Shown: one piece after another, positions 26,520 to 34,890 of the stretch
Layout: each line of letters starts with the position of its first letter
Numbering within the stretch: position 1 is the first letter of the stretch
Assembly (NCBI GenBank): GCA_964427185.1
Contig: CAYRSN010000001.1
Span: 1 to 64,000, forward strand
Direction: 5' to 3'
From: Sulfurivirga sp964427185
GTDB taxonomy: Bacteria; Pseudomonadota; Gammaproteobacteria; Thiomicrospirales; Thiomicrospiraceae
DNA: 64,000 nucleotides
Made by a program: the position numbers and the translations under genes
The notes under the pieces: generated by a model
What the model was told of the DNA's origin: nothing
Database searches by the model: none
Seen by the model: the letters and a program-made list of their open reading frames with translations, nothing else

Positions 26520-27119
26520 TCAGAGGCGATCCATAGCGTCGATGACTTTTTTAACTCCTTTAACCTTTCGAACTGCAGCGATGGCTTTTTGTGCTTCTTG
26601 CTCGCTGACCAGTCCCATCAGGTAAACGCTGCCATCGAACACTTCGTATTTGATAGTGGCGCTATTCAGCCCTTTTTCGGCAATGAGGGCAGTTTTAATT
26701 TTGGTTGCCAGCAGGGCATCTTCGGTTTTCTGTTTGTCATTCAGTGGGGTGCCGATATGCACACGGTTGTAAACCGTATGGACATAGGGTAGCTTTTGAG
26801 CGAGCTGTGTCAGCCGGCGTATGGTTTCGGCATCGGGTACGCGGCCTAACAGTAGCATTTTGTGATTAAAGGTGCGTACGATGATCTGCTGGGTGTCAAT
26901 GCCTGCATCCTGTATGAGATCCAGCATATATTGCTCAGCTTTTTCATCTTGGGTGATGGTGTCTGCATCCCGGCGCTCGGCACCAATGTAGTAACCAACA
27001 CCGGCCGCGCCTCCGGCCAGTAGTAAAGGTAACGTACAGCCTTGTTGCAAGAGCAGCCAGGCACTACATGCCAGAAGTACCAAGGGTTTTAAAAATGAGC
27101 ACTGAGAGTTTGGTTTCAT
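26520..27119 (-). CDS. dolP: Outer-membrane lipoprotein with two BON domains (DolP-like)
   Basis: 199 aa. A lipoprotein signal peptide ends at LLLQQGC (lipidated Cys about residue 28), followed by a glycine-rich LAGGAAGVGYYIGAERR and two BON domains (about 60-130 and 130-199), the layout of E. coli DolP (YraP), which maintains outer-membrane integrity. The ATG at 27119 overlaps the lpoA stop as ATGA; another in-frame start 12 bp upstream is possible. Next to lpoA, as in other gammaproteobacteria, though yraN and diaA are missing here. Confidence 0.88.
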   Translation of the reverse strand: MKPNSQCSFLKPLVLLACSAWLLLQQGCTLPLLLAGGAAGVGYYIGAERRDADTITQDEKAEQYMLDLIQDAGIDTQQIIVRTFNHKMLLLGRVPDAETIRRLTQLAQKLPYVHTVYNRVHIGTPLNDKQKTEDALLATKIKTALIAEKGLNSATIKYEVFDGSVYLMGLVSEQEAQKAIAAVRKVKGVKKVIDAMDRL

Positions 27120-28537
27120 GGTGCGTTCCATTGCGTCAGGTTACCATCGGTGCGGTATTTTAACCATTTTAAAGTACGGGTTAGATGCTTTTCGGTTTGT
27201 TGTAGCTGGCCGGTTTGTCCATGCAGGCAAGTGTTTGGAGGCAAAGGGAGAGCCTGAATCAGAGTAATGGCATCCCAGCCCCAGGCTTCTAAAGGGGAGG
27301 AAAGCGTGTGAGGGGTGAGCAGTGCCGGAAATGCAGGAAAACGAACCCCTGCTAAATCTCGGTGTAAAGCCGGGTTCGGGGTGAACTGAAGTGGCATCAT
27401 CAGTGAGCTGCCGATGAGGGCTATTTTGAGGCCGTAAAATTTGCGCATGGGGTTAATAATGGCCGCTTCCTGTTGATTGGCCAGGAGGACAATGGCTTGT
27501 AAGTCTTCTCTTGGGCGAGGTTCAAAGTCCAGCGGATGTTGCAAAAGGTAGCGCAAGTTTCCTTTGCGCTGCTTACTTTTGTCAATGTTCATTAATTGAT
27601 CAAAAGCGCGCCGTATGTCACGGGTATTGCCGGAGTAATACTGTGCTGTGATGCGTTTGCCGCTTTCATACCATAAGGCATCAATGGTGGCTTGAAGTTG
27701 AGCGGACTTTCCAGACTGTTTGTAGAACACACCGACTCTTTCAACTTTAATCTGATGGAGTTTTCCGACAATCTGGGCGGCTTCTGACGGGGTGTTGAAT
27801 GGAAAAAACCAGCCGGCTTCAGCAGAGGCTTCGTTAAGAAAGAGGGTAGGGAGTTGGCTGATTTCAGCCAGACGGGAGATAGCATCTTTTTGAATGGGGC
27901 CCACAATGGCTTCAGCACCTTGAGATACGGCGTGCTGGTAAGCCTCCTGAATATGATCCAGTTGAGCACTATCGTAAAAAATCAGCTCAAGTGGATGGGA
28001 CTGTTGTAGGAGTTTTTTTATCATGCCGGCACGTACGGCTTTACCGAACTGTTCAAAACGGCCACTCAGAGGAAGAAAAATAGCGATTTTCTGAAGTGCG
28101 GGGAAGGAGGGTTGCAGCTGATAGGATAGGTGATGGGAAAATAAAGCATCAGGGTAAAGTGCGAGTGTTTTTGCCAGCGCTGCAGGGTCTTGAGTGTGTT
28201 CAAGCTCAATGAGCAGCGACCAGGGCTGTGAAAAAGAGTCTGAGGCACCTTGTTCAAGCATTGAGGAATCTGCCTGCTGCCAGGCTTGATAAAGTTGCTG
28301 TTCAATACGTGCTTGCTGTGTGTGATTAACCAGAGACCAGCGTTGCGTCAAAAGCTTTGTTGCTTGAATAAGGTCACCCCGTTTGAGAGCTGCATCAGCA
28401 GCTTGCTGAAGCTGTACTTCAGGCGGGAGTGCAGGAGCTTTGGGGGGGGAGGCAACTTTTTGAACGGGGGGGTGCTGTTTATCAAGCTGGCTGCAGCTTG
28501 CTAAGATGAACAGCCCTAAAACTAATAACAGTCGCAT
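27116..28537 (-). CDS. lpoA: Penicillin-binding protein activator LpoA
   Basis: 473 aa lipoprotein: signal peptide with lipobox LASC (Cys about 15), an N-terminal helical TPR-like part (about 40-145), then a periplasmic-binding-protein-like domain from IAIFLPLSGRFEQFGKAVRAG to the end. LpoA spans from the outer membrane to activate PBP1a. Shorter than E. coli LpoA (678 aa). Divergent from rsmI over a short gap, the standard arrangement that supports the name. Confidence 0.9.
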   Translation of the reverse strand: MRLLLVLGLFILASCSQLDKQHPPVQKVASPPKAPALPPEVQLQQAADAALKRGDLIQATKLLTQRWSLVNHTQQARIEQQLYQAWQQADSSMLEQGASDSFSQPWSLLIELEHTQDPAALAKTLALYPDALFSHHLSYQLQPSFPALQKIAIFLPLSGRFEQFGKAVRAGMIKKLLQQSHPLELIFYDSAQLDHIQEAYQHAVSQGAEAIVGPIQKDAISRLAEISQLPTLFLNEASAEAGWFFPFNTPSEAAQIVGKLHQIKVERVGVFYKQSGKSAQLQATIDALWYESGKRITAQYYSGNTRDIRRAFDQLMNIDKSKQRKGNLRYLLQHPLDFEPRPREDLQAIVLLANQQEAAIINPMRKFYGLKIALIGSSLMMPLQFTPNPALHRDLAGVRFPAFPALLTPHTLSSPLEAWGWDAITLIQALPLPPNTCLHGQTGQLQQTEKHLTRTLKWLKYRTDGNLTQWNAP

Positions 28538-28610
28538 ACAATCTCATCTGCCTGATTAGGGGTTATATAGATGTTGTCTGCATAAACAGCTCAATTATAA
28601 AGGAGTGAGG

Positions 28611-29456
28611 ATGCCCGGCATACTTTATGTGGTGGCAACACCGATTGGTAATCTGGATGACCTGTCTCAGCGTGCATTGGAAACCTTGCGTCAGGTAGAC
28701 TGGATTGCGGCGGAAGATACGCGTCATACGCGTCAATTGCTTCAGCATTTTGGTGTGCAGACTCCCTTGTTGAGTTTGCATGCCCATAATGAGTCCCATC
28801 GCACGCAAATGTTATTGCCACGGCTTTTGGAAGGAGAAAATGGTGCATTGGTCAGTGATGCGGGTACACCGTTAATCAGTGATCCGGGTGCTATTTTTGT
28901 GCGCACATTGAGGCAGGCCGGTGTCATCGTATCACCTGTGCCGGGTCCATCTGCTGTAGTGACAGCCTTGAGTGCTGCGGGGTTGCCTACAGAGCGTTTT
29001 ACTTTCATAGGGTTTTTGCCAGCAAAAGCAAAGCAGCGTCAACAGGTACTGGAGAGCTTAAAGGGGCGGGGGGAAACGCTGGTGTTTTATGAGGCACCTC
29101 ACCGTGTGGTGGTGACACTGGAGGCTATGCGTAACATATGGGGCGGTATGCACCCATGTGTGGTGGCGCGTGAGTTGACGAAGAAGTTTGAACAGTTTGT
29201 GGGAGAGACGCTGGATGAGGTCGTTCATTATTTCGGCACTCATCCTGAGAAGGTAAGGGGGGAGTTTGTCTTGTTGTTGGGCCCGGATCACGCTTTTCAG
29301 GCGGAAACGGAACTTGAAGCGACCCAGCTTGTTTTAATTGAGCAGTTACTGGCGCATCAGGTGTCTCCTAAGACGATTGTTGCTGTGCTGACATCTGCTT
29401 ATGGATTACGTAAAAATGAAGTGTATGCTACGGTGCAGCGCTTGAAAAAGTGCTAA
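28611..29456 (+). CDS. rsmI: 16S rRNA 2'-O-ribose C1402 methyltransferase
   Basis: 281 aa. Tetrapyrrole-methylase-fold enzyme methylating the ribose of C1402 in the decoding centre. LYVVATPIGNLDDLSQRAL, EDTRHTRQLLQHF, ALVSDAGTPLISDPG, PGPSAVVTALSAAGLPTERF and FYEAPHRVVVTL are conserved. The ATG at 28611 is placed behind AAGGAG; the in-frame GTG at 28605 overlaps that SD. Its 3' end contains the rnpB promoter. Confidence 0.97.
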   Translation: MPGILYVVATPIGNLDDLSQRALETLRQVDWIAAEDTRHTRQLLQHFGVQTPLLSLHAHNESHRTQMLLPRLLEGENGALVSDAGTPLISDPGAIFVRTLRQAGVIVSPVPGPSAVVTALSAAGLPTERFTFIGFLPAKAKQRQQVLESLKGRGETLVFYEAPHRVVVTLEAMRNIWGGMHPCVVARELTKKFEQFVGETLDEVVHYFGTHPEKVRGEFVLLLGPDHAFQAETELEATQLVLIEQLLAHQVSPKTIVAVLTSAYGLRKNEVYATVQRLKKC

Positions 29457-29470
29457 CGGCCACCCATAAT
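29442..29470 (+). promoter_or_regulatory. rnpB promoter
   Basis: TTGAAA (29442-29447) and CATAAT (29465-29470), 17 bp apart. The -35 lies in the last codons of rsmI. The expected start point (about 29476) coincides with the 5' strand of RNase P helix P1. Confidence 0.65.
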
Positions 29471-29473
29471 GGA

Positions 29474-29858
<385 letters not shown>

Positions 29859-30122
29859 CTCTTTTCTTCAATTTTTTCTTTTCTGCTGTTCTTTTTATTT
29901 GAATGTCCATATCTCGTGTTTTTTTGAAAGACCTTGTCTATATCTACGTATGGGTTTTTGTTGAGATAGCGGTGTTTTTTGCTTGAGTGTTTCATAAATT
30001 ATTTTAACGTCATGAAATAAAAGAAATTTTTGGTTGGCACATCCTGTTTTTAGCTTTGTTTTTCGGATTTGTTTTTTCTGTAACTAATTGAGTTTGCTAA
30101 TAAAAATCATGCTTTATCTTAG
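29859..30122 (+). other. T-rich intergenic region before mraZ
   Basis: 264 bp, T-rich on the plus strand, with no convincing coding frame, hairpin terminator or repeat. It separates rnpB from the mraZ promoter. I see nothing else in it. Confidence 0.5.
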
Positions 30123-30189
30123 TTGACATGTTTGATTAAAGTTTTTATAGTGGTGGTAAGTGGAAATAAGTGGTTAAAAGTGGGGAATT
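30123..30189 (+). promoter_or_regulatory. mraZ promoter and MraZ operator
   Basis: TTGACA (30123-30128) and TATAGT (30146-30151) are 17 bp apart, a near-consensus sigma-70 promoter for the dcw cluster. TGG occurs at 30151, 30161, 30171 and 30181, exactly one every 10 bp; the last three are preceded by AAG. Such TGG-type direct repeats are the known MraZ binding site, so MraZ should repress its own operon here. Confidence 0.85.
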
Positions 30190-30645
30190 GTGTTTTTTCG
30201 GGGGTTGCACCAGGTTAGCTTGGATCAGAAAGGGCGGATGGCGATCCCCAAGCGTCTGCGCGAAATGATTCAGCAGAACGGGTGCACCACTTTGGTTTCC
30301 ACAATAGATTTGCAAAGCCCTTGTTTGCTGCTGTATCCCTTTGAGCAGTGGCGTGAAATTGAACAAAAAGTTATGAGCCTTCCTAATACAGATTTGGCAA
30401 CACGTCAATATCAGCGCATGTTTGTGGGGTTTGCCCATGAGCTGGAAATGGACGGACAGGGGCGTATTCTTTTACCAAATGTGTTGAGGGAGCATGCAAG
30501 CCTGGAAAAGCAGGGTGTGTTGCTGGGGCAGGGTAACAAGCTTGAACTGTGGGCGCAGCGGGCATGGGACGAAAGCTGTCCGACCATGTTGGAGGATGTT
30601 AAGAAGATGCCTGTGCCGGATACGATTGCAGGGCTGAGTATTTAA
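30190..30645 (+). CDS. mraZ: Transcriptional regulator MraZ
   Basis: 151 aa AbrB-like protein with two swapped-hairpin DNA-binding repeats. FRGLHQVSLDQKGRMAIPKRLRE (first DxKGR repeat) and ELEMDGQGRILLPNVLRE (second, DxQGR) are clear. It forms oligomeric rings and represses the dcw promoter through the phased repeats just upstream. Start is GTG at 30190, directly behind the operator and its last GGGG, which may double as SD. Its stop abuts the rsmH ATG with no gap. Confidence 0.94.
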   Translation: MFFRGLHQVSLDQKGRMAIPKRLREMIQQNGCTTLVSTIDLQSPCLLLYPFEQWREIEQKVMSLPNTDLATRQYQRMFVGFAHELEMDGQGRILLPNVLREHASLEKQGVLLGQGNKLELWAQRAWDESCPTMLEDVKKMPVPDTIAGLSI

Positions 30646-31560
30646 ATGGATGCTCAGCATTACTCAGTTATGCTCGAGGAGGCGATAGAGGCCTTGGCCA
30701 TTCAGCCTGAAGGGTGTTATGTGGATGGTACCTTTGGGCGCGGGGGACATAGCCGAGCCATTTTGAACAGGTTAGGTGCTACGGGGCATCTGCTTGCGAT
30801 TGATCAGGATCCTGAGGCGGTGGCATGGGCTGAACAGCATATACAGGATCCACGTTTCAGTATTGTGCACGGTAATTTTGCACAGCTTGAAGAGATTGTG
30901 GCGGGGCATGGCTGGCAAGGTCAGGTAGACGGCATTCTTTTGGATATAGGTGTTTCATCGCCGCAACTGGATCAGCCGGAACGGGGATTTAGTTTTTTGC
31001 GTGAAGGTCCGCTGGATATGCGCATGAATCCGGCATCGGGTTTAGATGCAAGGAGCTGGTTGAAGCGGGTGGATCAGAAAACGCTGGAAAAAGTATTGCG
31101 CCACTATGGTGAGGAGCGTTTTGCCGGGCGTATTGCGCGCCGTATTAAGGAAGCGTTGGCTGAAAACCGACTGTGGACAACAACGGAGCTGGCGGTGCTT
31201 GTGTCGGAGACGGTGCCGAGGAAAGAGCGTCATAAGCACCCGGCTACGCGTACATTTCAGGCAATTCGTATTGCAGTGAACGGAGAGTTGGAGGCACTGC
31301 AGTCTGCACTGCAGCAGAGTGTGCGGGTTTTAAAACCTGGAGGGAGACTGGTGGTGATCAGCTTTCACTCTTTGGAGGATCGCTTGGTAAAGCGCTTTAT
31401 GCGTAATCAGCAGGCTTTTCCGGAAATCAGGGGGCTGCCAGTTGAAAACACCGAGCCTCAGTTGAGGCCGCTGGGCAAGCCCGTATTTCCAAGTGAGCGG
31501 GAGTTGGAAGAGAATCCGCGCTCAAGAAGTGCTGTGATGCGTGTAGCGGAGAAGGTTTAA
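30646..31560 (+). CDS. rsmH: 16S rRNA m4C1402 methyltransferase
   Basis: 304 aa (MraW). N4-methylates C1402 of 16S rRNA, the same nucleotide RsmI modifies. HYSVMLEEAIEAL, VDGTFGRGGHSRAIL (SAM site), LAIDQDPEAVAWA, ILLDIGVSSPQLDQPERGFSF and LVVISFHSLEDRLVKRF are conserved. It is followed not by ftsL, as usual, but by a 79-bp leader and ftsZ. Confidence 0.97.
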   Translation: MDAQHYSVMLEEAIEALAIQPEGCYVDGTFGRGGHSRAILNRLGATGHLLAIDQDPEAVAWAEQHIQDPRFSIVHGNFAQLEEIVAGHGWQGQVDGILLDIGVSSPQLDQPERGFSFLREGPLDMRMNPASGLDARSWLKRVDQKTLEKVLRHYGEERFAGRIARRIKEALAENRLWTTTELAVLVSETVPRKERHKHPATRTFQAIRIAVNGELEALQSALQQSVRVLKPGGRLVVISFHSLEDRLVKRFMRNQQAFPEIRGLPVENTEPQLRPLGKPVFPSERELEENPRSRSAVMRVAEKV

Positions 31561-31570
31561 ATTGGTTTGT

Positions 31571-31623
31571 CCTTTTTGTGAATTGAGCCGTTTACAAAAA
31601 GGTATTTGGGTTTGAGGCTCAAA
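31571..31623 (+). promoter_or_regulatory. Structured leader before ftsZ
   Basis: A 9-bp hairpin CCTTTTTGT/ACAAAAAGG (31571-31579, 31594-31602) carries TTGAGCC (31583-31589) in its loop. That heptamer is complementary to GGCTCAA (31616-31622), just 4 nt before the AGGAG ribosome-binding site, so an H-type pseudoknot is possible. The second segment is also part of a perfect 13-bp DNA palindrome (31611-31623, TTTGAG-G-CTCAAA) that could be a protein site. Confidence 0.45.
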
Positions 31624-31639
31624 ACAGAGGAGAGAGGTG

Positions 31640-32902
31640 ATGCGTTTCGATTTGCAAGAAGAGCATGTGCATGTGCCGGGCATGCCAGTTATCAAGGTAA
31701 TTGGCCTGGGTGGTGGTGGCAGTAATGCGGTTAACTACATGATTAAAAAACACGTGGAAGGCGTGGAGTTTATCTGCGCCAATACGGATGCTCAAGCTTT
31801 GCAGATGCTGGAAGTGCCGCACCGGATTCAGCTGGGAAAAAGTGGGCTGGGTGCGGGGGCACGCCCTGAGAAGGGCAGAGAGGCTGCCATGCAGGATATG
31901 GATGAGATTCGTAAGTATCTGGAAGAGACGGATATGGTTTTTATTACCGCAGGTATGGGCGGTGGTACGGGGACAGGGGCAGCGCCAGTTGTTGCGCAGT
32001 TAGCACGGGAGATGGGTGTGTTGACTGTAGGGGTGGTGTCACGCCCGTTCCGTTTCGAGCGTCGTCACCGTGTTGCGGATGAAGGCATTCGGGAGCTTAG
32101 CGAACATGTGGATTCTTTGATTGTGGTGCCGAATGATAAGTTGATCAAGGTACTGGGCGGAGACTTTAAGCTGGCGCATGCGTTTGATTATGCCAATGAA
32201 GTGCTGCATGGCGCGGTGCAGGGGATTGCAGAGCTGATTACCCGCCCGGGTCTGATCAATGTTGACTTTGAAGATGTGCGCACGGTGATGAGCTGTCGTG
32301 GGTATGCCCTGATGGGGGTAGGCGTTGCCAGTGGAGAAAACCGTGCATTGGTGGCTACGGAAAAGGCGATCAACAATCCTTTGCTTGAAGATGTGAAAAT
32401 CGATGGCGCGCAAGGTGTATTGGTGAACGTAACTGCTGGGCCGGATCTCACGATGGCTGAGTGGGATGATGTTGGTAATATGATTGATCAGATGGCAGAC
32501 CAACATGCGGAAGTCATTGTGGGCACTTCTATTGACCCTGCGATGGAAGGCGAGCTGCGAGTAACGGTTGTGGCAACCGGACTGGAGTCAGCTGGCGAAC
32601 AGGCTGAAGCGCCGGTCAGTGCCGCGCGTCGCCGCCGTAAAGTGGAGCCTGGAGTTGAAGCAGAGCAGGAGCCTCCTGTTGTGCAGCAGGCTGCTTCAAA
32701 TGCCGTGACATCTGAAGCACCCTCTTTAGAAAAAGAAGAAATACAGGCGCAGGTGTTGAGCGGGCAGCCTGATAGTGCAGCCCCACAACCGGTTGCAGCA
32801 GCTCATACACGTAAAAAAGTTGCCAATGGCCCAGATACATTTGGCGGATTTGGTGAAGGGTTTTTGGATATCCCTACGTTTTTGCGTCGTCAGGCTGACT
32901 GA
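31640..32902 (+). CDS. ftsZ: Cell division GTPase FtsZ (relocated)
   Basis: 420 aa tubulin homologue that forms the Z-ring. N-terminal IKVIGLGGGGSNAVNYM, the GTP signature GMGGGTGTGAAPV, IPNDK-type VVPNDKLIKVLG, and the T7 loop NVDFEDVRTVM with its catalytic Asp residues are intact, as is the C-terminal peptide LDIPTFLRRQAD that binds FtsA and ZipA. ATG at 31640 sits 8 nt behind AGGAG; a GTG 3 bp upstream is less likely. Odd points: position between rsmH and ftsL instead of after ftsA; a 3-residue-shorter loop before GLGAG and about 2 residues missing after PFRFE compared with E. coli; and RRRRK at 330-334 in the linker. It may be the only FtsZ moved, or a second one. Confidence 0.95.
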   Translation: MRFDLQEEHVHVPGMPVIKVIGLGGGGSNAVNYMIKKHVEGVEFICANTDAQALQMLEVPHRIQLGKSGLGAGARPEKGREAAMQDMDEIRKYLEETDMVFITAGMGGGTGTGAAPVVAQLAREMGVLTVGVVSRPFRFERRHRVADEGIRELSEHVDSLIVVPNDKLIKVLGGDFKLAHAFDYANEVLHGAVQGIAELITRPGLINVDFEDVRTVMSCRGYALMGVGVASGENRALVATEKAINNPLLEDVKIDGAQGVLVNVTAGPDLTMAEWDDVGNMIDQMADQHAEVIVGTSIDPAMEGELRVTVVATGLESAGEQAEAPVSAARRRRKVEPGVEAEQEPPVVQQAASNAVTSEAPSLEKEEIQAQVLSGQPDSAAPQPVAAAHTRKKVANGPDTFGGFGEGFLDIPTFLRRQAD

Positions 32903-32909
32903 TGTCTGA

Positions 32910-33227
32910 ATGAAACGCTCGCCTCTGTTCTTTAAAAAGCCTGTGCCCTCTCATTGGATGAGGCGCGGGCTTTTATTATTTGGGTTATTTGTGATTGTGC
33001 TGATAGAAGCCTGGGCGGTGATTTTGACGGAACAGGCCGTTCGGGAAGCGACTGCGCAGTATGCGCATGCATTACAGGCACAACGCCAGGCACAGGTGCA
33101 GTGGAGCCGTTTGGTGCTTGAATACGGGCATTTGAAAGCGCCACTTGCACTGGAGCAGGCTGCACGGCAGCGCCTGAATATGACCTATAAATCCCCTGCA
33201 CAGATTATTACGATTTATGAAGAGTGA
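32910..33227 (+). CDS. ftsL: Cell division protein FtsL
   Basis: 105 aa bitopic protein: a short basic cytoplasmic tail, one membrane helix (about 20-40, LLLFGLFVIVLIEAWAVIL) and a periplasmic coiled coil (about 45-85). It joins FtsB and FtsQ in activating FtsWI. Sequence is poorly conserved; the call rests on size, topology and the position just before ftsI. It starts 7 bp after ftsZ with a weak SD and overlaps ftsI by 11 nt. Confidence 0.88.
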   Translation: MKRSPLFFKKPVPSHWMRRGLLLFGLFVIVLIEAWAVILTEQAVREATAQYAHALQAQRQAQVQWSRLVLEYGHLKAPLALEQAARQRLNMTYKSPAQIITIYEE

Positions 33228-34890
33228 GCAGCGGCTTGAAGTCTTGCGGCGGGAGCACTGGGTGCTGGCCGCTATTTTTATCGCAGCGCTTGTGGTGGTG
33301 TGGCGTGCGTGGCAGGTGCAGATTGTTCAGGCTGATTTTTTGCAGCAGCAGGCACATATGCGCCATGTGCAGACGTTGACACTTTCAGCCTCAAGGGGTG
33401 TGATTTATGACCGTAACGGTGAAGTTTTAGCACTTTCCGCGCCTGTAGCGGATATTTGGATAGATCCTAAGGTGTTGTGTCATGCACCGGAGGCCTTAAG
33501 GCCGGTTGCTCAGCAGCTGCATTTAAACTGGCGAGTGTTGCAAAACCGCATGCTCAGCCGATGTGACAGCCGTTTCATGTATCTTAAACGGCAGGTTTTT
33601 CCTGAAGTGGCAGAGCGAATCTCACAGCTTAAGCTCAGCGGAGTCTATGTGACACCCACTTACAAGCGTTATTATCCGCAAGCTGAAGTTTCAGCACACT
33701 TGATCGGGTTCACGGATATTGATGATCGTGGTCAGGCTGGCTTGGAAAGCGTATTTGATCACTGGCTGAGTGGCACCTCGGGCAAGATTCGTGTCATCAA
33801 AAACCTTAAAGGTGAGGTGGTTGAGTTTTATGATGAACTTAAGCCGCTCAAGCCGGGGCAGGATATGACACTGGCACTGGATCAGCGTATTCAGTACTTT
33901 ACTTATCGTGCCTTAAAAAAAGCCATGATCATGCATCAGGCCAAGGCAGCGGCGGCGGTTGTCCTGGATGCAAAAACCGGTGAGATTCTCGCCATGGCCA
34001 GCCAGCCTGGCTTTAACCCGAATGATCGTAGTCAGCTGAAACCAAAGTTGACGCGTAATCATGCAGTGGCCGATTTATTTGAGCCGGGCTCCACACTAAA
34101 ACCTTTTGTGATGGCCAAGGCATTAGATTTGAAGGTGGTAACACCTGAAGAAGTAATTGACACACGCCCAGGCCGCTTGAAAGTGCGTGATCGCATTGTG
34201 CGAGATGAGTATGATAAGGGTGTGCTGAGCCTGGCGGATATTATTAAATATTCGAGTAACGTAGGTATCAGTAAAGTCGCCCTGCGAATGCCTGCTGCAC
34301 AGCAGTGGCAGCTGTTTGCAGATTTAGGCTTTAATCGGGACAGTGGGCTGTATTTATTTGGGGAAAACAGTGCGGCCATGGCGCCCGCGATACAGTGGGG
34401 GCCAGTAGAGCAAGCGTGGGCCGCATTTGGTTATGGCGTGCAGGTAAACCTTCTACAGCTGGCACGGGCTTATCTGGCACTGGCGCATGATGGTGCACTG
34501 CTGCCGCTGAGCCTGTTTGTACCGGAACATCCGCCCGAAGCGGTGAAGCGAGTTTTTTCCGTCGAAGCCGCGCGTCAGGTGCGCAGCATGATGGAACAGG
34601 TGACGGTTCAGGGCGGCACCGCACCCAAAGCGCATATTCCCGGATACAGTGTGGCAGGTAAGACAGGTACGGTGCATAAAAGCCGTCGCGGAGGATATAG
34701 CCTTGAAAAATACCGTAGCCTGTTTGCAGGGATAGTGCCAGCCGATCAGCCGGAGTTTGTGATGGTGGTGCTGGTGGATGAGCCAGCACGAGGGGTTTAT
34801 TACGGTGGAGCCGTGGCTGCACCTATTTTTAAAGAAGTGATGATGCAGGCGCTTCGCCTGCGTAATGTGCCACCGGATCGAGCAGAATGA
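33217..34890 (+). CDS. ftsI: Septal peptidoglycan transpeptidase FtsI (PBP3)
   Basis: 557 aa class B PBP. One N-terminal membrane helix (about 15-30), a pedestal domain (ASRGVIYDRNGEVLA onwards) and a transpeptidase domain with SxxK at EPGSTLKP (Ser292), SxN at YSSNVG and KTGT at AGKTGT. It crosslinks septal murein with FtsW. Overlaps ftsL upstream and murE by 4 nt downstream. Confidence 0.96.
   Translation: MKSEQRLEVLRREHWVLAAIFIAALVVVWRAWQVQIVQADFLQQQAHMRHVQTLTLSASRGVIYDRNGEVLALSAPVADIWIDPKVLCHAPEALRPVAQQLHLNWRVLQNRMLSRCDSRFMYLKRQVFPEVAERISQLKLSGVYVTPTYKRYYPQAEVSAHLIGFTDIDDRGQAGLESVFDHWLSGTSGKIRVIKNLKGEVVEFYDELKPLKPGQDMTLALDQRIQYFTYRALKKAMIMHQAKAAAAVVLDAKTGEILAMASQPGFNPNDRSQLKPKLTRNHAVADLFEPGSTLKPFVMAKALDLKVVTPEEVIDTRPGRLKVRDRIVRDEYDKGVLSLADIIKYSSNVGISKVALRMPAAQQWQLFADLGFNRDSGLYLFGENSAAMAPAIQWGPVEQAWAAFGYGVQVNLLQLARAYLALAHDGALLPLSLFVPEHPPEAVKRVFSVEAARQVRSMMEQVTVQGGTAPKAHIPGYSVAGKTGTVHKSRRGGYSLEKYRSLFAGIVPADQPEFVMVVLVDEPARGVYYGGAVAAPIFKEVMMQALRLRNVPPDRAE

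Noticed and set aside
30034..30049. Sigma-54-like TTGGCAC before mraZ
   Set aside because: The -12 element at the required spacing reads GTTT instead of TTGC, so the pair is not a sigma-54 promoter.
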